Part shown: positions 23,377 through 31,860 of the stretch, piece after piece
Layout of the letters: every line of letters begins with the position of its first letter
Numbering within the stretch: the first letter of the stretch is position 1
Source of the DNA: Haematococcus lacustris
Lineage: Eukaryota > Chlorophyta > Chlorophyceae > Chlamydomonadales > Haematococcaceae
Length of the DNA stretch: 64,000 bases
Assembly (NCBI GenBank): GCA_030144725.1
Contig: JASKMD010000026.1
Span: 12,701,407-12,765,406, forward strand
Direction: 5' to 3'
Position numbers and translations under genes: made by a program
The notes under the pieces: generated by a model
Database searches by the model: none
Seen by the model: only the letters and a program-made list of their open reading frames with translations
Told to the model about the DNA's origin: nothing

Positions 23377-26300
23377 TCAGTCCAAATCAGCAGGAAGCAT
23401 GTCCTCTATGGCAGCAGTCTCAGGTAGGTGGGTGCGTAGTTGCCTAGCTTGGCCCTCACCATGGGTGCAGATGAAAGGGTGGTTGTGAGGAATGGAGTGC
23501 CCAGCAGGCCACTTGTGGGGGATGGTGTGCAAAGCAACAAAGTCCTGCACTTGAGACCAGAAGTCGCCTACAACATAGCGGCACACTTTATCACATAGGG
23601 ACAAGGCAGGGGTGGTATCAGGTAGGGCGTCAACCAAGTGCCAAAGCTCATCCAAGGAGGTTTGACGTAGGGCATGGGCTTCATCATGATCCCTAGCAGC
23701 TAGCTGCCGGGCCCACCAGACCCGCCGACCACGCCACATGGCTCCCAAGGCAGCCAAGCAGACCACATCCCACACACCCTGGTGGACATGGGTGGTGCAA
23801 GGTGACATGGCCAGCCAGACATGCGCGGTGTGGAGGTGAACAGTAGGAGGCAGGGCCCGGCGCAGTTCGCGCACAACGGCACAAGCTAGGGGGCAGTCCC
23901 AGAAAGTGTGGCGCCTCATGGCACTGCCTTGAGCATCGGCCTTGGCCTGCCCTTGGAGTGAAGGATCCCGCACAGGAACCCAGCCGCACGGGCAGGCCAT
24001 GCCGATGTTGAGACCCCCTGCACAAGGGACCCCGTTGACTACTAGGCGCCACATGACCTCCTTTGAAGAGTTGAGCCAGGGTAGCTTCCACAGGGAGGGG
24101 AGCCGTGAGGCAAGCCAAGCCTCCCCATGAGCTTGGGTGGCGGGGGGTGAGGAGGGGAGGGGTAGATGGGGGGCGGAGGTAAGTGGAGGGGGAGGGGACC
24201 ACATCCCAGCCAGGGCGTCCTTGACAAAACGAGCGTTGGCTTCCGCCCGCAGCATGGTGACCGGCTCCATAAGGACCCGGGTGAGGCACTTGACCGTGGC
24301 ACCCTCAAGGATGGGGATGGGGGAGGGGGCTGGCGCCCTGCCCGTGGGGGGGCCCTTAGGCAGCCAACCTAGCCGGTCCATCACCATGGCTACTGCCACC
24401 CTTTGCAGAGCTTGGGGGTCCGCCGGGGCTGGCAAGGGAGCTTGCCGTGCCACCTCTTGCTGCCAACCGGTGGGCAAGCGGGCCCACATGGCGAAGAGGC
24501 CTGTAGCGTAGCGGGCTGGATTGGCTCTAACGGCCACTGCTATGCTCCTAGCAACCTGTTCCTCCCCCCACACCGCCCGCTGCCACTCCCTAGACCCCAC
24601 CCTGCCCCCCCGGCCCGCTGGCTGAGTGACCCGGCAGAGGTGGAGGAGACTGCTGAGGTTGGTGAGGGAGGGGATGGCTGCCAGCTCTTGAAAGCCTGTG
24701 GTAGCCCACTCTGCCACCCACTGCAGAGCTTGAGCCCCCGCCTGCTGTGGGAAGGGGGCAGGGGGCTGCTGAGCGTCCTCCATGGCCAGCAACGGGTTGC
24801 CCCACACTGGGATATGGCTGCATGCTGGCCCGACTGGCAGCGGCAGCTCCGGCGCGAGGTCAACTGGGCAGCCCAACCCACGGAGGGCTGACACAATGCG
24901 TCTTAGGAGGCTTGGCAGACCAGCCTCTGGAAGGTTGCCACTCATGCCTGGCTTGGCCCGGGCTAGGGCTAGGAGGTGGAAGGCAGGGTGGAGGTGGGGG
25001 CTGGCGGTGAGGAGGATGAGGGGAGTGAGGGACATCCACGCCGCCCGATGAGGCGGGTGCTGCAAGCGCTCCAGCTGGTTGCGTAGGTGGCGTTGCCTGC
25101 TGGGAGTGGCTGCTTGCATGGCTGCTTGCAACTCCCGGCGCCGGCGGACCTGCATGGGCTGCAGGGGGAGGCCATCACAGGCCAGGAACCCCAGCAGCTT
25201 GCACGCCCACACCGCATGGCGGGCCAGCATGTGTTGCTTCCAAGGCAGGAGGCCAAAACCCCCTTGGCTGGGCGCCCCGGACAGGAGCAGGCCAGGGACC
25301 CCGGGCATGGGGCTGCGGGTGCTGCTATCAGGTGGGACCCCCCTATCTACCAGCTTCTGAGAGGCTAAGGTGATGCGCTGCAGCAGGGGAGGGGGGGGGA
25401 GGCCCATGAACTCCCCATGAAACAGGAAACGACTAACGGCAAACGTGGAGGCCGCTAGACCCCTTCCCATGGCTGAAATGTGCAAGCGGGTCAGCTTAGT
25501 GAAGGAGTGCTCTACCCCCTCAATCAGTCTTGTCCAAATGGAAGTGGTGTGTGGTACATCATCAGTGTCATTGTGGATGTGCACCCCTTGGGCCTTGTGC
25601 ATAGTGACCACAGGCATACCGCATACAACACTAGGTGCAGGATGCGTGGTGGGGGTGCCTACGTGTAAAAGGGTGCTCTTGTCAGTGTTCATGTCTTGAC
25701 CTGAGGCCTGCTTGAAAACTGCCATGCACAAGCACAAGGGTTGCACATCAGCCTCAGCCAAGGAGCGAATGAAAACTTCTGTGTCATCAGCAAACTGCAT
25801 GCACACGCGGCGCTGGCCAGCCACTACAACACCCAGGCTAGGTTGCGCATGCAGCCAACACGAAAGGGCCCAAGCCACGAAGAGGTAGAGGGAAGGGGAC
25901 AGAGGGCAGCCCTGACGCACTCCAGCCTCCCATTGGGCCCACGGGGATTTGCACCCATTGACTACCACGCAGGCACGGCAGTCTGACAGCAACGCCTTCA
26001 CCCATGGCAGAAAGGCACCTGCTCCTACAGCCTCAATTACAGCATACAAGAAGGGGCGACTGATGGTGTCATACGCTTTGGCAAAGTCAATGAAGGCCAC
26101 TGCTGCTGAAGAAGGCAACCCTGGCATGCCCTGCTGCGCACGCAAAGCCGCTGGGAGCAATTGGAGGAAATGGATGTTGTCCCCTATGAGCCTCTTGGGA
26201 AGGAAAGCCGACTGCTCTGGGCCTTTACTATCAGCAAGCACACCTACTAAGCGAGCATTCAACACACGGGCAAGGACACGGTAGTCAGTGTTTAACAGAG

Positions 26301-28164
26301 TGATGGGGCGGTAGTTGGCTGGGGAGGTGGCATTGCCTGATTTGCTGATGGGGCACACCGCCCCCCACGTGAACATGTGCGGCATGGAGTGCGTGTTGCC
26401 TATGGCTGTGAACAAGCGAGCAAGCAGAGGCTGCAAACAACCTCTCCCTACCCGCCACACATTAACTGGCATACCATCAGGGCCGGGGGCAGTGCCTGGG
26501 GCCATGTGCTTGCAAGCCGCCCTGACCTCCTCACAGGACACTTGTGGAACACCCGCCCTACTAGCTACGCCCTGGTCTACTGGGGTGGCGTGGGCCCTGA
26601 CAGCGGCAAGCACGTGCTGCACTGCCTCATCCTCACACACAGGGTCAGCGGAGATGCGGGCATAGTGGGCTACTAGGACTGAAGCGATGGAGGTTGGGGT
26701 GCTGGCTAGTCCTCCCCCTGGTGTGCGCACAGCAACCACTGCAGTGTTAGCATAAGCAAGCACACCCTTAAAGTGGGCAGCCGCCCGTTCCCCCTCATGC
26801 AGCCACTGCCACCTAGCTCTCAAGTCGGAAGGAGAGGAATGGGCTGCTAAGGCCTTGACATACCGGGCTTTGGCCTCCACTACTCGCTGCAGGCTGTGAG
26901 CGGTGCTGCCTGCTGTGAGCTCTAAGGCCTGGATAGCAGCAACCAACTCTCTGTCAGCTACGTGTACCTCCTCAGCCCCTGGAGCCTCCTGCAGAGTCCT
27001 AGCCTTGGTGTTCAACACCCTGATCATACCGGCAAGGGCAACCTTGAAGCTAGGCCACCACTCAATGATGTCATCACCCATAGGGGCAGCAGCAAGCTGA
27101 GAGGTTGCCCACCCTTGAAACTCTTGCAGCAGAACGTCATGCTTGTCAAAGTGGATGCGGTGGCGAGGGAAAGGGTGGCCCTTGTGTGTCTGGGCTACTC
27201 CCGGCCTGATGTGCATGACTACAGGTCTGTGATCTGACACTGTGCGACAGTCCACATGGCATTGCTCTACATACTGTAACAGAGCAGCAGGGACAAAGAT
27301 TCTGTCAAGCAACCGACAGCGAGCGTGGTGGAAGCAAGAGAAGGTGTGGGAGGTGGGGTGCTTGTGACGGTAGCAGTCTATTAGGCCATGGGTGTTGAGG
27401 ATGGTGTTCATGGCATGTGGCGCTGAGGTGGTGTAGTCGGCAATGGTGGACTGGCGGTGAATATGAGTGCCTTGTGCTGGATCTAGGATGTGATGCTCGC
27501 GGGAGTCCCTATTCCACCCCGGAAGGCAGTCTCTAGCACCCTGAAAGACCATGTTCATGTCCCCCAACAACACTAGGTGGCTACCGGGCCGGGTGTGGCG
27601 CTGAATCCAAGGGCAAACCTCCTCGTTAAGGTACCTAGTCTGACCCGTGCCCTCACACGGCATGTACAGGCAAAGTAGAGTGACATCATGCCCAAAGCAG
27701 TTCAAGCGCACAGCCAGCCTGCGACCATCACACTCGGGTTGGACATTGTCAGGGCGAATGGTGATGTGGCCGGCACGAAGGAGGTCTGAGCGCACTAGCA
27801 CTCCCACACCCTTGCTGGCCCCAGAAGGGTAGCTGGCCCAGAAGCACGTGTACCCTGGAATGCCTAGGTCGTGCGCTGCTGCCTGGATCCTAGCTTCCAC
27901 TCCCGCTGAGCCTGTGTGGCTGTCTGCCTTGCTAGCCCCGCTAAGCTTAGTCTCTTGCACGCACACTACATGCAGCCTCAAGACCTTGCCCCACAGGTAC
28001 ACTAGGTCATGCACTTTGGTACGGTGGGTGATGGTGCAACCCTGAGACCACACACCCTGGGCAGTGGAGGCTCGGTTGGCAAAGCCCTGAATGTTATGGG
28101 TGGCCAGGCGCAGGCCGGGGGTGTGGCTACCAGGGGCAAAGCTGGCTACTCGAGGTTGTGACAT
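23377..28164 (-). CDS. LINE ORF2: AP endonuclease and reverse transcriptase, 1595 aa
   Basis: Makes the target nick and copies the element's RNA at the nick. The N-terminal endonuclease shows THNIQG (about 22), VQETK (68-72), LLGDMN (200-205) and the catalytic SDHRPV (310-315). The reverse transcriptase follows: NYRPITLLNTDYRVLARVL, SAFLPKRLIGDNI, catalytic FIDFAKAYD (691-699), RQGCPLSP (749-756) and FADD (791-794). A C-terminal CPCG...RRHTFWDCPLA cysteine-histidine cluster matches the L1-like zinc knuckle. No RNase H recognised. The ATG at 28164 lies inside the end of ORF1 (19-nt overlap, different frame), so translation probably depends on reinitiation. All key residues are present. Confidence 0.93.
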   Translation of the reverse strand: MSQPRVASFAPGSHTPGLRLATHNIQGFANRASTAQGVWSQGCTITHRTKVHDLVYLWGKVLRLHVVCVQETKLSGASKADSHTGSAGVEARIQAAAHDLGIPGYTCFWASYPSGASKGVGVLVRSDLLRAGHITIRPDNVQPECDGRRLAVRLNCFGHDVTLLCLYMPCEGTGQTRYLNEEVCPWIQRHTRPGSHLVLLGDMNMVFQGARDCLPGWNRDSREHHILDPAQGTHIHRQSTIADYTTSAPHAMNTILNTHGLIDCYRHKHPTSHTFSCFHHARCRLLDRIFVPAALLQYVEQCHVDCRTVSDHRPVVMHIRPGVAQTHKGHPFPRHRIHFDKHDVLLQEFQGWATSQLAAAPMGDDIIEWWPSFKVALAGMIRVLNTKARTLQEAPGAEEVHVADRELVAAIQALELTAGSTAHSLQRVVEAKARYVKALAAHSSPSDLRARWQWLHEGERAAAHFKGVLAYANTAVVAVRTPGGGLASTPTSIASVLVAHYARISADPVCEDEAVQHVLAAVRAHATPVDQGVASRAGVPQVSCEEVRAACKHMAPGTAPGPDGMPVNVWRVGRGCLQPLLARLFTAIGNTHSMPHMFTWGAVCPISKSGNATSPANYRPITLLNTDYRVLARVLNARLVGVLADSKGPEQSAFLPKRLIGDNIHFLQLLPAALRAQQGMPGLPSSAAVAFIDFAKAYDTISRPFLYAVIEAVGAGAFLPWVKALLSDCRACVVVNGCKSPWAQWEAGVRQGCPLSPSLYLFVAWALSCWLHAQPSLGVVVAGQRRVCMQFADDTEVFIRSLAEADVQPLCLCMAVFKQASGQDMNTDKSTLLHVGTPTTHPAPSVVCGMPVVTMHKAQGVHIHNDTDDVPHTTSIWTRLIEGVEHSFTKLTRLHISAMGRGLAASTFAVSRFLFHGEFMGLPPPPLLQRITLASQKLVDRGVPPDSSTRSPMPGVPGLLLSGAPSQGGFGLLPWKQHMLARHAVWACKLLGFLACDGLPLQPMQVRRRRELQAAMQAATPSRQRHLRNQLERLQHPPHRAAWMSLTPLILLTASPHLHPAFHLLALARAKPGMSGNLPEAGLPSLLRRIVSALRGLGCPVDLAPELPLPVGPACSHIPVWGNPLLAMEDAQQPPAPFPQQAGAQALQWVAEWATTGFQELAAIPSLTNLSSLLHLCRVTQPAGRGGRVGSREWQRAVWGEEQVARSIAVAVRANPARYATGLFAMWARLPTGWQQEVARQAPLPAPADPQALQRVAVAMVMDRLGWLPKGPPTGRAPAPSPIPILEGATVKCLTRVLMEPVTMLRAEANARFVKDALAGMWSPPPPLTSAPHLPLPSSPPATQAHGEAWLASRLPSLWKLPWLNSSKEVMWRLVVNGVPCAGGLNIGMACPCGWVPVRDPSLQGQAKADAQGSAMRRHTFWDCPLACAVVRELRRALPPTVHLHTAHVWLAMSPCTTHVHQGVWDVVCLAALGAMWRGRRVWWARQLAARDHDEAHALRQTSLDELWHLVDALPDTTPALSLCDKVCRYVVGDFWSQVQDFVALHTIPHKWPAGHSIPHNHPFICTHGEGQARQLRTHLPETAAIEDMLPADLD

Positions 28165-30533
28165 AGGGTAGAGGGGGGGTGGTCTAACTGCTCATGCCCA
28201 CCTGCTGAATCACACACCACCATGACCTCCGCCACCGTGCCCACCCCTTCCAACGGGTGGCTGAGGCGGGGCGCTCCCTCTATCTCCTCACTGGCAGTAG
28301 CCGTGAGGCCGGTTTCAGTGGGGGGGGCAGAGGGAGCAAAAGAGGGGGGGAGGGGCGGCTGGGCGGCTGGCTGGTGCTGCTGCTGGTGTGCTGTGGCTGC
28401 TGCTGCTGATGTGGTTGGGGGGTGGGGCTGCTCGCCCCGGCGAGGGCCATGAATCCCATCCAAGGTCACATGGCGGGGCTCACGCACTTGGCTGTCTGGC
28501 ACATAGAACATGTGGCGGTTGGGGTCCCGATCAGCTTTCAGCACCTGGTTGGGGTCTATCTTATGCGCGGCCCGCGCAGCAGGGGGTATCTTCGCCCCGG
28601 CGGGAGTGCGGCGCTTGCCCTTGCCCTTGCCCCCCCGGTTCCCTTGCTTGTCCCCCTGCCTTGCTGCAGTTGTGGCTGCTGCGGTGGTGGCCCCTTCTGC
28701 ATCGCTGCTGAGGGGGGATCCCGCAACCTCACGCTCTCGCTTGGTGCGCTCTCCCACTCCCATGCCCTCATCGCTGTCGCTACCCTCACAGCTGCCCCCA
28801 TAGGAGCTGCTCCCGGAGGTGCGGGCTGGCACGGGGCACAGGCCAAGGGGGGGCGAGTGCTCGCTTTCCGGCTGGCCACAGCGGTCACAGTCCTGCCCCA
28901 CAAAGGCGTAGGAGTTGGAGGGCTTGTAGGCTGCGGCGTGTGCCTCCCCAGCTGCCAGCCCCTCCCTTCCCCTCAAGGGCAGTGTAGCATCGGCGCCGCG
29001 GTGAGGCTCATGGGAGACTGGGCTGCCAAAGGCCGTAGGGGTCAGGGTGGGGCTGGCGGCGGCCGAGGCAGTGGTGTCGGCTACAAACTGTGCCCCTCCA
29101 TTGGCCGCACTGCTCAGTGGGTTATCAGTGGGGTGTGTCGCGGCGTCTGCTGCAGCTACACCGCAGGAGGCTGCCCCCACCACGGCGACCAAGGGGGGAT
29201 CAGGGGGTGGGTGGGCTGCCGCAGGGGTGGGGTCCTGGTGGTGGGCGCTGGGGCTGGGTGCTGGGGGTGGGGCAGGGGCAGGGGTAGGGGCAGGGGCAGG
29301 AGTAGGGGCTGGGGCTGGGGCTGGGGTAGGGGCTGAGGCTGGGGCTGGGGCTGGGGCTGAGGCAGGGGCAGGGGCAGGGGCAGGGGCAGGGGCAGGGGCA
29401 GGGGCAGGGGCAGGGGCAGGGGCAGGGGCCGGGGCCGGGGCCGGGGCCGGGGCCGGGGCCGGGGCCGGGGCCGGGGCCGGGGCAGGGGGCTGTAGGTCCT
29501 GCTCGGGGGCAGGCCCCCCCTCCTCAGCCGGCTGCTGCATGTTCCACTGTTCCACCATCCCAACCCTCTGCTCCAGCGTTAGGCGGTCGGTCACCCGCTC
29601 CAACTGCAGTTGCAGCTGCAGTTCAGGCACAGAGATGGGCACCGTGCAGCGCCCTGGGAGGCTGAAGGCCTCACGGCCCCCACAGGTCAAGGCCACTAGG
29701 CCCGTAGCCCGAGTGGGGAGGGAGAGCTGGACGAGGGGTGGAAGGGGGTTGCCTGCTGAGGCTACGCGGTGTTGGATGGTGCAGGTGGCTGCGTCATACC
29801 AACCAACCCACACTACCTGCAGGCCGTGCAGAGACTCCTGCCCGAACTGCTTCATCAGCTCCATAGCCATAGATGTGGCCTGCTCTGTGGCTGCCAGGCT
29901 GCTGCTGGACCTGATGCTGGTCAGGTGGAACTCAACAGCTTGTCGGCCCACCCCCTGACACAGCTGCAAGCGGTGCCAGGCAGGGACAGAACCTGTCAGG
30001 CACTGCAGGCTGCCTGTGTCTAGGAGCATGGCGCTCTGGATGGCGGCAATGCTGGCCGCTGGGCCTTCCAGGGTTACCTGCACCGAGCCCCGCACTGGCG
30101 TGCCATCTGCAGCCCGCACCACGAAGGGTGAGGGCGCGTGGCCCCGCTCTAGCAGGCGGGCACCTGCTGGCAGCAGCTGGTTTGCTGCACTGACTGCGCT
30201 GACTGCGCATGCGTCGGTTGTGAAGCCGTAACGCCGCAGCACTGCCATGTCGGATGGGCTGTGGTGGGCTCGGAGGACCAGGCTGTCCTTGGGGGTCACC
30301 ACCAGGGCTGCCAGCTCCTTGATGGCCGCGCTGGGTGCTGCCAGCACAATTGGCTGGGCCACCTCCAAGGGGCGGCGGGCGCCGCGCTGGGCTGTACCGG
30401 GCACCGGGCGAGGGGCAGCGCCCTGCCCGCCCGAGGTTCCAGCACCTGCACGGGCTGCCGTGCTGTAGCTGACAGCTGCCTTGGCCTTGCGGGCTGGCAC
30501 TGTCGTGAATCCCTCAGCGTCCATGGTAGCCAT
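28146..30533 (-). CDS. LINE ORF1: nucleic-acid binding protein, about 795 aa
   Basis: Starts at ATG 30533 (MATMDAEGFTTVPARK). Codons upstream are open but contain no ATG. Globular N-terminal third, then a Pro-Ala run encoded by a hexamer array (29270-29485), a Ser/Gly and charged region, and a CDRCGQPESEHSPPLGLC finger (C-x2-C-x6-H-x6-C) about residue 530. Basic GGKGKGKRRTP follows. Such ORF1 proteins coat LINE RNA. The ORF1 role is inferred from position and finger, not from a matched domain. Confidence 0.8.
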   Translation of the reverse strand: MATMDAEGFTTVPARKAKAAVSYSTAARAGAGTSGGQGAAPRPVPGTAQRGARRPLEVAQPIVLAAPSAAIKELAALVVTPKDSLVLRAHHSPSDMAVLRRYGFTTDACAVSAVSAANQLLPAGARLLERGHAPSPFVVRAADGTPVRGSVQVTLEGPAASIAAIQSAMLLDTGSLQCLTGSVPAWHRLQLCQGVGRQAVEFHLTSIRSSSSLAATEQATSMAMELMKQFGQESLHGLQVVWVGWYDAATCTIQHRVASAGNPLPPLVQLSLPTRATGLVALTCGGREAFSLPGRCTVPISVPELQLQLQLERVTDRLTLEQRVGMVEQWNMQQPAEEGGPAPEQDLQPPAPAPAPAPAPAPAPAPAPAPAPAPAPAPAPAPAPAPAPAPASAPAPAPASAPTPAPAPAPTPAPAPTPAPAPPPAPSPSAHHQDPTPAAAHPPPDPPLVAVVGAASCGVAAADAATHPTDNPLSSAANGGAQFVADTTASAAASPTLTPTAFGSPVSHEPHRGADATLPLRGREGLAAGEAHAAAYKPSNSYAFVGQDCDRCGQPESEHSPPLGLCPVPARTSGSSSYGGSCEGSDSDEGMGVGERTKREREVAGSPLSSDAEGATTAAATTAARQGDKQGNRGGKGKGKRRTPAGAKIPPAARAAHKIDPNQVLKADRDPNRHMFYVPDSQVREPRHVTLDGIHGPRRGEQPHPPTTSAAAATAHQQQHQPAAQPPLPPSFAPSAPPTETGLTATASEEIEGAPRLSHPLEGVGTVAEVMVVCDSAGGHEQLDHPPSTLCHNLE
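29268..29485 (-). repeat. GGGGC(A/C/T) hexamer array coding Pro-Ala in LINE ORF1
   Basis: About 36 hexamers with regional variants (GGGGCA, then GGGGCC, some GGGGCT). In sense orientation it encodes alternating Pro and Ala. The C-rich strand is the mRNA. Confidence 0.9.
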
Positions 30534-31612
30534 GTACCTCAATAAGAGGGCACAAGGAGGGGCACGCAAAGGGGGTGAGGGCTGGTAGGGGGCTGCTAGG
30601 GGCTGCTGCTGCTGCTGTAGAATGTACTACAGCTGCTGCTGCTGCACTAAAGGCTTGCTAAAGCGGCTGTGAGCTTGTGGGGAGCTCACCGCAGCCAACT
30701 GTGTGGTCTTGGTGCGGTCACCAAAGCGACGTCAAGCGCCTAGGGAGCGTGTCCTTGCTCCCTATCGCTGACTGCAAGGGAGGAGGTCCTCGCCTCCGGG
30801 AAAAAAGGCTCCACACGCAGTCTCCCACGCGTTAGTACGGCTAAGACGACGCGGTTACATGCCACTAAGCTTGCGAAAGTGCGGGGAAAAAATTTCCGAC
30901 TTGCCTCCCGCTGGGTTCACCTCAGCGCACGGCTGCTATCGCACGGCTGCTATCGCACGGCTGCTATCGTACTGGTATCGCACGGCTGCTATCAAGGCTA
31001 ATTAGAGCCAAGCTAATTGTGGTGTGGCCATCTGCCACATTATCCTCTTGACTACGGACCCGGTCATATCCCATCTTTAAGCCATCATATTCAGTCATAT
31101 GACCAATTCCTCAGCAAGTCATATGATCGGTCGCGCCCTAACGCAGCACACATGCGGCAGGAGGTTAGCTTAGTCGCGGTGGCCGGCCTGCTGTGGGCCC
31201 CGAAGTGGGCCCCTCTGTGCAGGTGTGTGGCTGGTGCCTAGGGCGCGACCGATCATATGACTTGCTGAGGAATTGGTCATATGACTGAATATGATGGCTT
31301 AAAGATGTGATATGACCGGGTCTGTAGTCAAGAGGATAATGTGGCAGATCGCCATACCACACCACCTGGGAACCCCGAGTGTACAGAGGGTTTGACGTCC
31401 TCCAAACCAGTATCATTCTCAGTTGCTGTTAGTAACACTCTTCTACTCTCCGCCACATTGGATCACGGTTGAGACCGTGGATGAAACCAGGTTGAGACCA
31501 CGGCAACGAGGTTTCGGGGTTTTGCGAGTTTTGGCTTAATTATATTTCATCATATTCCATCATGCTTGATCATATGGGGTCATATCTTAAAGATTATTTC
31601 GGGCGCGCCTTA

Positions 31613-31860
31613 ATGCTGGCGACAGCTACGTCCTAGTGGCCGGTAGCGCTAGGTCAGAGCCTGTCATGTCCTGGAAGGGTGCCGAGGAGCCCATAGAGTC
31701 TGCATCGAGACTGCAGCGAATAGTCATTGTTTTGCAATTAGGATAGGGACTGGGATGTTCAGAGATGAACATTCCTGGGTCACTCATGGGTCCCTCGCTT
31801 TTGGGTTGCGCGCGTGAAAACGCAATCGCAACTGACACTCGCATCCGCACCACAGCAGTC
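31613..31860. promoter_or_regulatory. 5' flank of the rhodanese gene
   Basis: The 248 bp between the long-TIR element and the ATG at 31861. No TATA box stands out. The proximal promoter therefore lies immediately beside a transposon end. Boundaries are assumed. Confidence 0.3.

Larger units (their letters stand above)
23070..31018 (-). mobile_element. Full-length APE-type LINE (non-LTR retrotransposon)
   Basis: Minus-strand element of about 7.95 kb with 5' UTR (31018-30534), ORF1, overlapping ORF2, a 300-bp 3' UTR, a TGTAA signal at 23088-23084 and a (CT)n tail at 23080-23069. GTGGTGTGG flanks both ends (23053-23061 and 31019-31027) and is a likely target duplication. The 5' UTR has four copies of GCACGGCTGCTATC at about 30935-30990. 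Both ORFs are open, so the insertion appears young. Confidence 0.88.
22806..31612. mobile_element. Long-TIR (foldback-like) element split by a LINE
   Basis: The left arm starts TAAGGCGCGCCCGAAATAAT at 22806 and the right arm ends with its complement at 31612. Arms match for about 375-385 bp with few changes, including GATATGACCCCATA, CCGTGGTCTCAACCTGG and CCTCTGTACACTCGGGG. The left arm is interrupted: 22806-23069, then the LINE, then 31019-31140. The right arm is 31239-31612. The spacer between arms is only about 98 bp. Without the LINE the element is about 0.86 kb and nearly palindromic. Both outer edges read TA, which could be a 2-bp target duplication. No transposase, so MITE or foldback type. 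Confidence 0.85.

Noticed and set aside
24137..25368. Plus-strand ORFs of 60-160 codons across the LINE
   Set aside because: Antisense shadows of the 1595-codon reverse transcriptase ORF.
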